Shown: one piece after another, positions 47,112-63,000 of the stretch | Numbering within the stretch: the first letter of the stretch is position 1 | Layout: each line of letters begins with the position of its first letter | NCBI GenBank assembly: GCA_963920665.1 | Contig: OY987265.1 | Location: 20,403,001-20,467,000, forward strand | Length of the DNA stretch: 64,000 nucleotides | Direction of reading: 5' to 3' | Source: Straminergon stramineum | Lineage: Eukaryota > Streptophyta > Bryopsida > Hypnales > Calliergonaceae | Translations under genes and position numbers: made by a program | The notes under the pieces: generated by a model | Seen by the model: only the letters and a program-made list of their open reading frames with translations | Databases searched by the model: none | What the model was told of the DNA's origin: nothing

Positions 47112-47859
47112 TATAGTTTTCAATAGACCACGAGGCAAAAAGAAGTGTTGGGCATGAAGTCATAACTCAGATATATAGTCATATTGTAATAATAGTTCAA
47201 TTTTAGTGTAGTTATATAAACATCTTTGTTGCAATCATTTACTAATAATAAACATAAAGATGACTCAAAAAAATTGTATTGAAATCCTCTTATTTCTTGT
47301 TTATGTATCTCCAACCATCAAATAATTAATCAATGATTGCAATAGTTATATATACAACTACTATGTAACCAACATATGACTTTTGAAATAAGTCATATTA
47401 AATTAAAAAAAAAAATTTAAGTCACAAAAAACGACCTATCACTTTCTACCACATCATCCTAAGCAAGTTCCCACAAACAACATCAAACTTGTAAATGACT
47501 AATAAATACTGGTTCTCTCCCTACCATGGTAGATGGTATACGCCGTTTTAGCCATTCCTCGTCAATGACTGTTTCTATGTTAGTAACCACATCAAACATT
47601 GTAAGCTACATCAATGGTGCCTAGTCATCCATCATATCTATCTTAGCAACCATGTTGGAAGCCACACACCACTTCAGCCAAGCTTTATGAGCGACTCAAT
47701 CTATGTTAGCTACCTTGTAAGTTAGAAGCATTATGAAAGCTTGTCAATTTTGAGGACCAACTACAACTCCTACAAACCTAACTCATTAGAATATTACACA
47801 CCCACAAAAAGCGAATTTAACTCAAAAAGAAAAAATTGCCTCAGGGTAAATCTATCTAA
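47112..47859. other. AT-rich intergenic sequence
   Basis: No gene or repeat is recognised. Confidence 0.5.
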
Positions 47860-48590
47860 GGGTGATTGAATTGCAAGAATTAGTGGTTGATTTTGGTGTT
47901 ACACGGAGAGTGATGGAGCTGTCCTTCACATTAACTTTTGAAGTATGAATTGAGCTAATTGGAAATTTTTATTTTCATTATCATCATATCCTTTATTTTT
48001 CAAAAAAAAAAAAAAAAATCATTTTATAATTAAAAGTCAAATTTCCTAATTCCTCACATTTTGAGATTAGGGCTTTTTAGTTTTGAATGAATCCCCAAAT
48101 TAATGATCTGAAGTTGAAATTTTTGTGGTCTATTCCCACAGTAGGTGGGCATGTTCTTGCCTAGGGCATCTAAAAATGTATTATTTTATGTCCTCTATAT
48201 TTATATTAGCAAATCACCCTTGCTCATATACTTCTAAATATTGAAGATAGTTTTAAGGCCACTTTTTTGGTGAATTAGTAAATCTAATGAACATGAAGTC
48301 TTCACAAATGGCCAATTTTTTGTTTTTTAAACTCTCCTCAATTTATTATAAATTAAAAATTGGACATACCCCTTCTCCATGAAAAAATGGGCCATAGTAC
48401 TAGTGAGTACAATAAAGATTGCAAAGCACTCAAATTTGATACTTGTGGATAATACAACAAATCTACAATATCATCGATGGATGAAAATTGAATAGCAAGG
48501 TTTTCCTTCTAGTACTTCTAGTACTAAGCACCAAAACTCCATATTTTGACAAAACCCTATAAAATTGATCACTAATTCTTGCAATCACCC
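47860..48590 (+). mobile_element. Terminal-inverted-repeat element C, copy 3
   Basis: 731 bp bounded by GGGTGATTGAATTGCAAGAATTAG and the inverse ACTAATTCTTGCAATCACCC. The interior aligns with copy 2: AATGATCTGAAGTTGAAATTT, GGTCTATTCCCACA, GGGCATCTAAAAAT and TCCTCACAAATGGCC-like blocks. The termini have diverged from the GGGTCATTGCAAGAAAC form. Confidence 0.75.
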
Positions 48591-48656
48591 CAAAGCCAAC
48601 ACCCAACCCAAAACAAACATTTAAAATATGACAATCATACATTCAATATCTTTAAA

Positions 48657-49387
48657 GGGTCATTGCAAGAAACATTGGTCCTATTCTCCTTCACAATTGG
48701 AGTGATGTTGTTATCACCGGCTCTAACTTTTGAAGCACAAGTCTAATGGACGAAAAAATTCTAGAGGAGATGTCTAATTTGATGGTAATAAGATTCTTTA
48801 TTTTTTAGAAATTTTAAAAAATCATTTTATATTTAAAATTTTAATTTTTTAAATTTGTCAACACTATGAGATTTAGGGTTTTTTACTACATTCGTAGTAC
48901 CCAAATTGAATGATCTAGAGTTGAAATTTTGGTGGTCTATTCCCACACTAGGTTGGGATATGCCTACTAAAGGGCATCTAAAAATATATTATGTTATATC
49001 CTATAGGCCAATGCAAATAGAGCTCCCTTGCACAAAGCATTTACGAACATTGAAGATGGTTTCGACTTCATTTTTTTGGTGAAATTTGATCACCGTCAAG
49101 TCCTCACAAATGGCCAATTTTTTTATTTTTTTGTTCATGATTTTATATTTATTATTAATTTATACCTCATTAGATCTATTTTTTGAGACACTCTATCTTT
49201 TTTTCTCACAGTACTATATTAGTACTCGCAAGTAGTCCATAGTACTTACACCAATACTTTCAATTGTAGATTTTTCCAATTTGCGGTTGTGATAGTTCGG
49301 CTACTTGGTGCTCGTAGTACTCTGGGTTTGAAATCCAGATTTTGCCAGAACGCTACAAAAAACACACGGTGTTTCTTGCAATGACCC
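48657..49387 (+). mobile_element. Terminal-inverted-repeat element C, copy 2
   Basis: 731 bp bounded by GGGTCATTGCAAGAAACA and TGTTTCTTGCAATGACCC, flanked by TAAA on both sides. It is the same length as copy 3, which lies 66 bp upstream, and is homologous to 15441-16206 in reverse. There is no coding capacity. Confidence 0.85.
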
Positions 49388-49604
49388 TAAATGTGATGGT
49401 TATGATATGAAGTGTTGGATTTAGGTGGTGAATTCTATTTGGGAATGTGTTATGTACCTTATGTAGTCACATCTACATTTTTGGCTTTGTTTTTGTGCAT
49501 TGTAGTGCATTGTTGGCATTGAACTACTTTATTTTTGAGGTCGTTGTAAATTTGTGAAATCATAGCATAAAAATATTGGTTACATAATGATTCATTAGCA
49601 ATTT

Positions 49605-49732
49605 CACTAGTAGAAACATGGTCCACATAACCTAGCAAAATGACTCATGAGAAGACCCACATGATGAATTTGAATATTGACGGGTCTTCTCAGTCATTTA
49701 TATAGTCTATACATATTATATTTCTACTAGTG
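49605..49732. mobile_element. CACTA-type MITE with TTT target duplication
   Basis: The ends are a perfect CACTAGTAGAAA / TTTCTACTAGTG pair, with TTT on both flanks. It is 128 bp. The interior GAGAAGACCC / GGGTCTTCTC forms an inner stem. Confidence 0.88.
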
Positions 49733-49910
49733 TTTGTACCCGAATTGCAAGAATTCTATGCCCAACTAGTGAAATTTTCCCTCTTTTGTCAAAGCTTACA
49801 ACATGGCAACCTATACAATACTTGAAATCCAAATTTGCAATGCTCTATAATAGTACTAGTGTACTACAATAGTGTCTAGAAGTGAATTTGAATAAAGATA
49901 AGCGACTACG

Positions 49911-50297
49911 AAGGGAGGCAACCCATTCCTGATCATAGCCCCCTTTTGGCAATATAGAGTGATCTCTTTCCATGCAAGAGGAGATGATAGTGATTAATTA
50001 TAGCTTAGTTCCCCGTGTAGTTGTAGCAAATTGTGATTGTTTTACTACACTCTCAATCCTTGGTGGATTTTGCAACCAACCTTTGTGGGAAACATGAAGG
50101 TCTATATGACTAGAGTGGGAGGAACAGAATCTTCCACTCAAAAATTCATATTAATTATGTTTTGAAAAATAAAAATTTGGAAAATTATGGAAACCTTCCC
50201 AACTCTATTTCTGCTCACTGAAAAATTTCCCCCCCCAGAAACTCGCCCTCCAGATAAGTGTAACCACTTAAGTGGTTGGAAATAGGTTGCCTCCCTT
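49911..50297. mobile_element. MITE family D, copy 3
   Basis: It starts AAGGGAGGCAACCCATTCC and ends GGAAATAGGTTGCCTCCCTT. About 387 bp and homologous throughout to 12769-13163. A C-rich run lies near 50,230. Confidence 0.8.
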
Positions 50298-50737
50298 AAT
50301 GAGTGATCTCGTAAATTCAAAAGAAGTAATAACTGCTGTAGTGCTTGGCACACTGGTTGATTTTCAGATGCTTCAATAAATCACCTGCACTTCAAAATTT
50401 AACTATAGAGTCCCTTTGTCAATTCTGCACGGCGACCCTGTCACTTATGAAGCTTGATAACTGAGCAACACAAGAAACCTTCATGCACAGGAGTGGTGGG
50501 GCTTCTGCATCACGCATGTCAGAAAATTTCGATGGCTTGCACCTAAATTTCAGTTACATTGATGTAAACAATGTCTCGGGCTTTTACAGCCTGCTTAGCA
50601 ACACAAAGCCTACATGCCCTGCGGTTAGATTACGTTGCCTGTCAACTTAAAGGAACCAACAAGACATGTGGGCCCTAGAGAATCACCTACAAAATTATGT
50701 ATTGAAGAAAGTTGGATTTAATATAAAGATATTTTTA

Positions 50738-51240
50738 TTAATCCCTAAAGTGCTTTGACTATGTTTTCACCAAAAACTCTCCTAAACTGCCATTTCTAGT
50801 AAAAGTATCAAATTATAGAAAAAAAACATTTTGGGACATACATTACTGAAGGATCTTGTGGTAAGTTGTTTTGATGAGATGTGGAGAAAATTTCAAAAAT
50901 TTCCACTATGCACATTGCAAGATATTAGCATTTGAATTTGCAGAAATCCTTTTTTTTTGGCCCTACAAAATATAGGATAGCTACACTTCACAAGGTCACA
51001 TTTGTATGAAAAAATGTCCATGTTGGTGGTGTGTCTCCAGAGTCATTCTTCAAGGGAAGTTCACTACATGCTTGAAAATTTTCAGATTATTTGGAATTGT
51101 ACAACATATAGGAAAAAAATAGTAAATAAAAAGAAGTAGAGAATGATTCAAAAGACTAAATTGTTAAGAATTGAAAAATGCCAATCCCAATGGTTGTAAT
51201 GTTGTAATTAGCAATCTACATCCTATGATTTCCTTTTTTT
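50738..51240 (-). repeat. Dispersed repeat family B, inverted copy
   Basis: TTAATCCCTAAAGTGC at 50738 marks one terminus. The reverse complement aligns with 5590-6262 and 44840-45440 (TTGTACAATTCCAAATAAT, TTTCTACTTCTTTTTATTT-like blocks). Homology stops near 51,240 without the other terminus. Confidence 0.65.
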
Positions 51241-52100
51241 CAAAAACTATGGAAAATCAACTTAAAGGAACCAAAAACTGGAACCAAATTGCAGCCTGGC
51301 CGTCTCTAAGTCCTTTAAAATTATGTACCACAGGACCGAATGACGCTACATTGATTTGGAGATGCATCGCTACAAACCTTAAGATATCCTCTTTGTATTT
51401 TACCATCTTGGCTTCAAAAGGTTACCGTTACAATAAGGGTTCTGGTCTCGTACTACGGTACACATACTTTCAAAATACAGAAAGCATATTTTAGAATGAT
51501 TTGGAAAGTTCCCTAGCGTAGTTAATGTGCGAAGAAAATTTGAGATAGATAATTCACATGCTTCTCAGTGGAACGATGTAGCCTCTTTCAATCTGGCTAT
51601 GGCTAACACTGCGTAACCGGATGACTACTCGTAGTGAATGTGTGATCCGCGAAAATAGACAGCTCTCTATACTCAAATACAATTGCTTTGCTCTGTCAAT
51701 GATCTGCAATGACCTAAACCTTGATCAGACTCCAGACTGGGGCTTGAGAGGCCTCAACCATCGTGCTCACTAACGTCTTCCATATCCGAGGATGTGACTG
51801 CCAGATCTTAAGACGAACGAACGAAAGGGTGAAACCATTCATTTCAACCACGGGTAAGCCAACGAAGATGCTCCAGCACCCAAAAACAAAGCCAAGGTTC
51901 AAGCGGATTGCAAAATTCGCTTCTACTCTACTGGATCAACTAAACTATGGTAGAGAATCCAAACGACTGCTATTCGCTAGCCCATACACTGATCAGTGTA
52001 GTAACAGAATTTGTACTGCGGCGGAAATTCTAAGATAAACTCCAGTATTCGCAAAGTATATCTTAAATACGTTACCTTTGGATCTCTACTTATCTTGGTA
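51241..52100. other. Intergenic sequence left of the tubulin region
   Basis: Base composition rises toward gene-like, but no exon with a known domain could be read on either strand. Confidence 0.45.
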
Positions 52101-52268
52101 TAGTAGAACCTCTCTAAAGTAATACTCTCTAAAGTATTAGGGGACTGGGCTGACTATATTACATTAGATAGGTTATATTACATTAGGGAGGATCATTGCA
52201 TTCATGGCGTTTGTACTTGGCTTAGGCAAGGACCGGGCAATCAATATTACTTTACAGAGGTTCTACGG
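52101..52268. mobile_element. Emigrant/pogo-like MITE (Tc1-mariner superfamily)
   Basis: The left end TAGTAGAACCTCTCTAAAGTA and the right end TACTTTACAGAGGTTCTACG are inverted copies. They match the plant Emigrant-type terminus CAGTARAACCTCTATAAATTA. TA precedes the left end; the right TA is lost. It is about 168 bp. Confidence 0.75.
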
Positions 52269-52921
52269 TCTTCCTATAATATCTTGGTAACATTGTGGCA
52301 AGTATACACGCCGGGGTATAGCAGTCGTATTGGATTCCCCACCTTAGAGGAATGAAAAGACTGAAAGAGTGGCTACTTAATGGAATCGATTGTCTGTCCC
52401 TAACAATTCAGATTCAAATCCATAGATCCTTTGATCATGAGAATGCCAGTGGGTTCTGAATCAATGCGACCACTCACACTAACCAGAGATGTAACTGCCT
52501 GTATCTTCCGGGTTAGCAACGCGCCTCCCTGAATCCGGAGGCCGCCAGATTCGGCCGACTCCCAGGCGAAGAGCGTTACAACCGTAATGTCTTAGTATAT
52601 GAGTCCGCCGGCGCCAGCATTCTCATCTTCCACCTTCAGTATCGCCAATCTCAAACTGTCACTGAACCTATACATTTCCTGCAATTGAGAGATTCATACA
52701 GCTCCTCGATCTCCTTCAGATTCTCAAAGATCTATCTCCAGATTCTCAAAGACAATTCGCATTCAGGTGCTGCCTTTGATATCGAGAGGACGCACCATCA
52801 GCTGAAGCGCGCAGTACTTGTGCACTCGTGATCTCAATCTGTGCTTCTTCTTGCCTCTTGAGCAAGCTGCAGGTGCCGGCTCACTACTTCAAAGAGCAGC
52901 AACCAAATTTAATTTGCAACC
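52269..52921 (+). promoter_or_regulatory. Probable promoter and 5' UTR region of the left alpha-tubulin gene
   Basis: GC-richer, with CTC-rich stretches (AGCTCCTCGATCTCC) typical of plant leaders. No convincing TATA box was found; a TAGTATATGAG at about 52,592 is the nearest candidate. Little similarity to the upstream region of the other tubulin gene is visible. Confidence 0.35.
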
Positions 52922-54933
<2,012 letters not shown>

Positions 54934-55326
54934 GCAGTAGGAAAACTGGAGGCCCGACGCCATCCCTGCCATTCATTCCATTTAAGTGTTCTCTCTCTTT
55001 CTCTTTCTTGCTTTCTTCTCCGAGCTAGGACGACCTGGCTGGCTGACTGGCTGGGGACGTACTTCGGCATTCTCGCTTCGTACATTCTTTTCCAGACTTT
55101 GATAAGATTCGGACAAGTTTTGTAAATTCTCCCCCCGACTCCCACGTAGCACTGAATGCTCGTACTCCTCATTTTTGCAATTCAGAGGGTACCTCAGTGC
55201 CTGCCAGTAGATCACAGATGTCCGGAATCCATTCCAGAGGAGTGAGGAGCTAGGAACGTATTATTATTGATGGACCATGTGTGAGCTTTGAGTTCAGTTG
55301 AAACTCTTCTGTAAAGAGACAAGTAG

Positions 55327-56459
55327 GGAGGCATTGTCCCTCTTTTCGGAACTGTTAAGACTGGTGCTTGGATATACTGCATGCTGTCGTCGATTTATTG
55401 ATTAATAGAGGAGGCTTGTGCAGTTGAAATTCTTCAGTCAGTGGTGGTTTGGGGGATAAATGGGCCGCTCGTCTGTAACGGAACTCCAGATTATTCTCCT
55501 AAGCGCAGAAGCACGTATATGTTTTGGACGCAATTGAAAGTGCACTGTAGAATGAGGGCATTTTTTTCAGCAGTCCATGGATTGATTGGTAATCCATTGA
55601 GAACTCTTCTAAACCAAATACATGGAAGCGCATATGCTACGTACCAGGTTGCAAATAACTTGGTGGTGAGAACTACAACAATCTCTATGTTCAATTATTC
55701 AAGTAGCAAATTCAAAGTGGTGGCAGTACAGATTTCTTCCTGAAGAGAGATACACTTCCGAAGTTTCAAGAGGATCAGAAATCTCTCCAGGATACGCTGG
55801 CTTTGTGATCATTTCCGATCTTTTCGCAAGTCCAGATGTCTGTTCATACCCAATGCGAGTTTATTTTGCAATTTTCATTGGACACTTGGGTAATTTTTGA
55901 ATGAGTTTCGAATGATTCAAAACTACGATTTCAAGTTTGAATCGATACTTTCGGAATTATTGAGGGGAAATTTCATCTAGAATAATTGAGTTTTCCCCTC
56001 GAAGTCAATGACATTTCCTGTCTGCAAATGATTTTTCTCCTTAAGCTTGATGAAATTTTCCCTCTGTACTTCCCGCTGTAATTTCCCTTCAACAACATTT
56101 GACACTGTTGTGTTGCCACTCAACTTAGCATTACTAGTGTATGTTACCAATTCACCAACTCCTCCACATCATATCAGGTGCTATATCAAGGTGCAAGCAA
56201 TTTAGTTTGCTGCATGATCCAAAAACGTCCCAGTGGCTCCACTCAAGCCCCATAAATCAGCTGGTTCCGACCTCGATTCCACTCTAACAATTCATCGAAG
56301 GACCCCGTCTCCGCTTTCAGAGCAAGCAAAAGAGATGAACTCGATCAATCAAATTCGAAAATTTTCACACCGAGCTTTTCTAGTAGAAGTAATTAAACAT
56401 CAAAACACCAATGTGTATCCGTGAAAGCATAGGACTCTGAAAACGGCCTCCCTACTTGG
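55327..56459. other. Spacer between the inverted tubulin arms
   Basis: About 1.13 kb of single-copy sequence with no gene. A trace of extra homology continues for a few bases at each edge (GGGAGGC), with a short duplication (CCAAGTA) on the right side. No terminator-like or insulating structure is recognised. Confidence 0.6.
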
Positions 56460-56852
56460 CTACTTGTCTCTTTACAGAAGAGTTTCAACTGAACTCAAAG
56501 CTCACACATGGTCCATCAATAATAATACGTTCCTAGCTCCTCACTCCTCTGGAATGGATTCCGGACATCTGTGATCTACTGGCAGGCACTGAGGTACCCT
56601 CTGAATTGCAAAAATGAGGAGTACGAGCATTCAGTGCTACGTGGGAGTCGGGGGGAGAATTTACAAAACTTGTCCGAATCTTATCAAAGTCTGGAAAAGA
56701 ATGTACGAAGCGAGAATGCCGAAGTACGTCCCCAGCCAGTCAGCCAGCCAGGTCGTCCTAGCTCGGAGAAGAAAGCAAGAAAGAGAAAGAGAGAGAACAC
56801 TTAAATGGAATGAATGGCAGGGATGGCGTCGGGCCTCCAGTTTTCCTACTGC

Positions 56853-59902
<3,050 letters not shown>

Positions 59903-60003
59903 AAATTTGGACCGTTTCTCGATTTGTGCGTGTCACCCTTGCGCAGGGGCCACGCTAATCTTCTCTGTATCGTTCCAATTTTATCAGATGTCTCCGAAGA
60001 GAC
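59903..60003 (-). ncRNA. U6: U6 spliceosomal snRNA (gene or recent pseudogene)
   Basis: About 101 bases on the minus strand match plant U6 closely: GTCTCTTCGGAGACATC, then GATAAAATTGGAACGATACA, then ACAGAGAAGATTAGC and CACGCACAAATCGAGAAA. U6 pairs with the 5' splice site through ACAGA and forms the catalytic core of the spliceosome; ACAGAGA and the AGC triad are intact. Differences from the usual plant sequence: a paired C-G to U-A change in the 5' stem (stem kept), C to U before GATAAAA, A to G after the AGC triad, A to G in AAGGGTGAC, and ATGG to ACGG near the 3' end. A TATA box stands at the correct distance. The 3' end lacks an immediate T4 run (TTTATTTG); a TTTT follows about a dozen bases on. 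Given how conserved U6 is, a pseudogene is possible. Confidence 0.85.
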
Positions 60004-60026
60004 GATGGTAGAGGTGCGCTGTGGAA

Positions 60027-60034
60027 TTATAAAA
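60027..60034 (-). promoter_or_regulatory. TATA box of the U6 gene
   Basis: TTTATAAT-type motif at -24 to -31 from the U6 start, as in plant Pol III U6 promoters. The upstream sequence element (consensus RTCCCACATCG) is at best degenerate (GCGGCATCG, about -40 to -50). Confidence 0.6.
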
Positions 60035-60099
60035 CCTTCTCATCGATGCCGCTAAAGACTATGAGACTTTTCAACAACTCCACTTCGTGATCCAAAAAC

Positions 60100-63000
60100 T
60101 TTCTCCGTAGTACCCATCTCATCGGGTGCCACTGTCAGTGGATGGTTCAATGGTTTTCAAGAAAAGGATGTGATATTATTGGTTGCTTAAGTATTCCTAT
60201 ATGAGTATAGAGTAAACTTGTCATTTACCACACATCCAAAAACCATACAACAACCATTGCCATTTACTAAACACCAACCACATGATGCAACTACCAATTC
60301 AATTGCAATAAGATAAAATTTTGTATCATCGTCCAATGATGGCATACCTTGCGATAAATGGGTGCAAGGAATATTTAACTAGATTTTAGCTTCATTGCCT
60401 TTTACATTGCAATAAAATTTATAGGAAGAGATTTTTTTGCATTTTGTTTTTCAGACGTGAATCTTAACATGAAATTTAATAATCACACCAAATATTGAAA
60501 CATGACAGTCTCTATATTTATGTAGAGGAGGATTTGAATTTTGGTTGTGTAGTGATTGGCAAGTTTACTATACTAGTGTCTGCAAGGCGATGGTTTTTAT
60601 GTTGATTGAGAAGACGTGAACTATTTGTATGGTCTCTTTTTCCAGTTGATTGAGAAGATCAAATAGCAAGCCATTCTCCTCTCTTGACACTCAGAGTCCA
60701 AGGACCTTTTTTTTCATCAAATTTCCCTTAAAATTGTCATTTTTATTATAAAGTGCACAAAACTTTAGAAATTGTTTGTTTGTTTTGCATATCTAACCAT
60801 TGGATCTTGCACTCAACTAGTACAGAAACATGTGGAAGAAATTTCAAAAACTTTGACCATGCAGATTATAAGATATTTGCATTTAAAGTAAAGAAACTTA
60901 AATTTTTTGCACCTTGCATGCCTAGATTTTATGGCTTTGAAAAAAAAATTGCACAATACATGTTGAAATTTAATTTTCTTTTAGGTTGATGAATTGAGTT
61001 GATATTCCCCCCAAAAAAAATATAAAAGAAACACTTGATTTGTATTCTTTAAGAAAAATTTAAGTAGAAGGATATTTGAGATTGAATGAAAAACTAAATT
61101 AGTAATAACTCTAAGGTAGAATTGAAATACAATAATCTCAATAGTGAGATTTTTCTAGCAAGAACATGTAATCCTATCAAAACATTTCTTTTGAGAAATT
61201 ATGAAAATTACATTCAAAAATGAATCCCATAAGTTATTTTTTCAAGATGTTTACATTGCCCAGAAAACAAGATTGTCAATAGCTTTCACATCACTAATAT
61301 AAATGGAATGAATCAAGGCTTCCCATGTAGACAAAAATATGATCTATAAGAAAAAAAATTATTTCAAGTTTTTGTTGATTTCTTTTTTTGCTTAACGTTG
61401 TGCAAATTATATTTAGGATGGCATAACTTTTGCTCCTCAACACCAATTGAAATAAAAATTACATTCCAAAAAATCTAATGTGTTTTTCTATCTTAAAAAA
61501 AAGTTTTAAGAAATCATGTTGAAAGTTGAGTATGTAGGAACTTGCCTAAAATTCATTTGTCCCTTAGAGGACAATGAAAGAGCTAATGCTTATTGATACA
61601 TAAGTTGATCAACTACACAACTATCTTCCATGATTTGGTACTTTCTTGATAAATTGGATAAATTGAGATCTTATGGAATCTAATTTGTAAAGGATTGGGG
61701 ATATTTTTCAAGAGAATTATCAAAAAATGCCATTTTTTAGTGAATTGCCCAAAAATGAAAATGAAAAATGAAAATGCCATTTTTTGTAACTCCAAGTGTA
61801 TAAAAATGTAGTATATTGCTACTCCCTCCATCTCCCAAATGATCTTCCAATTCAACAAAATGTTTAGGATTTTTTGTTGAAATTAAATCATTTTATTTTA
61901 ATATGTTTTGAGCTATAAATAGAGTTTGGTGCACTACTATTGTCTTGAAACTTTGAGTCTTGGAGCCCTTTTCAAAGTGTAGCATTAAGATTATTGCAAT
62001 AAAACTAAAGGCAACCAATTTGATAGAGTAGATTGAAAAATTAAAACATTTGAAGTGAGAAAAAACTTTTATTCATTCATATAAAATGGGGTCAACAGAC
62101 TTCAACCCTCTTGGAATAAATTTTTTGTTATTGATGAATTTGCATCTCTCCACCCTTGATTTTGAAATCTTTCTAGGTACACTCATGCAAAATTTTAGAA
62201 GCAAATATAGAATCTAGCTTACTCTAAATCACCTTACAATGCTAGGAGGTTAAATGAACTAATTGAGACACTCATCATTTTTTGATGATTTCTTGTGTAA
62301 TGAGAAAAAAATTTATTTGAAATCAAAACTTAGAAAAATACATTAGGAATGTATAGAAAAAATTTCAAAAAATTCACAAATTACGAGATAATAAGACTCG
62401 AAGGTAGAAGAAAATATTTTTCTTTAAATTATCTAGACATAACAAAGTTCAATTCCTCTTAAAATGTGATTTGAGAAATTAATTTTCTAAATTTTTTTGG
62501 AAAATTTTTATGCCATATTTTATTAGTTACATACATGCAAAATTTCTAAAGTTGTTGAAGGGTTTAACAAAAGATGCCCAAATTGCCAAAACTACCAAAT
62601 TTTTTTAGATAGCATAACTATTGATTCTTACATTTGATTGGAATTTGTTTTCAAATCCAATGAAGGGAAAGAATGTTCCCATCTTGTATCAAAATCCATT
62701 GAAATTTGGTTTCGTGTAACCCTCTTTGAATTTTCAAATGTGTTGAGCGAAACACTTGGTCCTCAAGGGGTCATTCTCATTAGTCGCCAATGTGGAATAT
62801 TGAAATCTTTGGGATGGGATTAGGCACTTCACTATGCCGCCCATTTTCCTTTGATCTTCTCCAAGTTCATGTTTTTGTTTGAAGGGGACTTTGTCCCCCC
62901 TCTCCACCTTCCATGGCATTCACAGAATATTGAAATCACATCTCCAAATGACCTTTCATGAGAGACATAACAAAAAACCCATTGTGGAATTCCAAGACTT

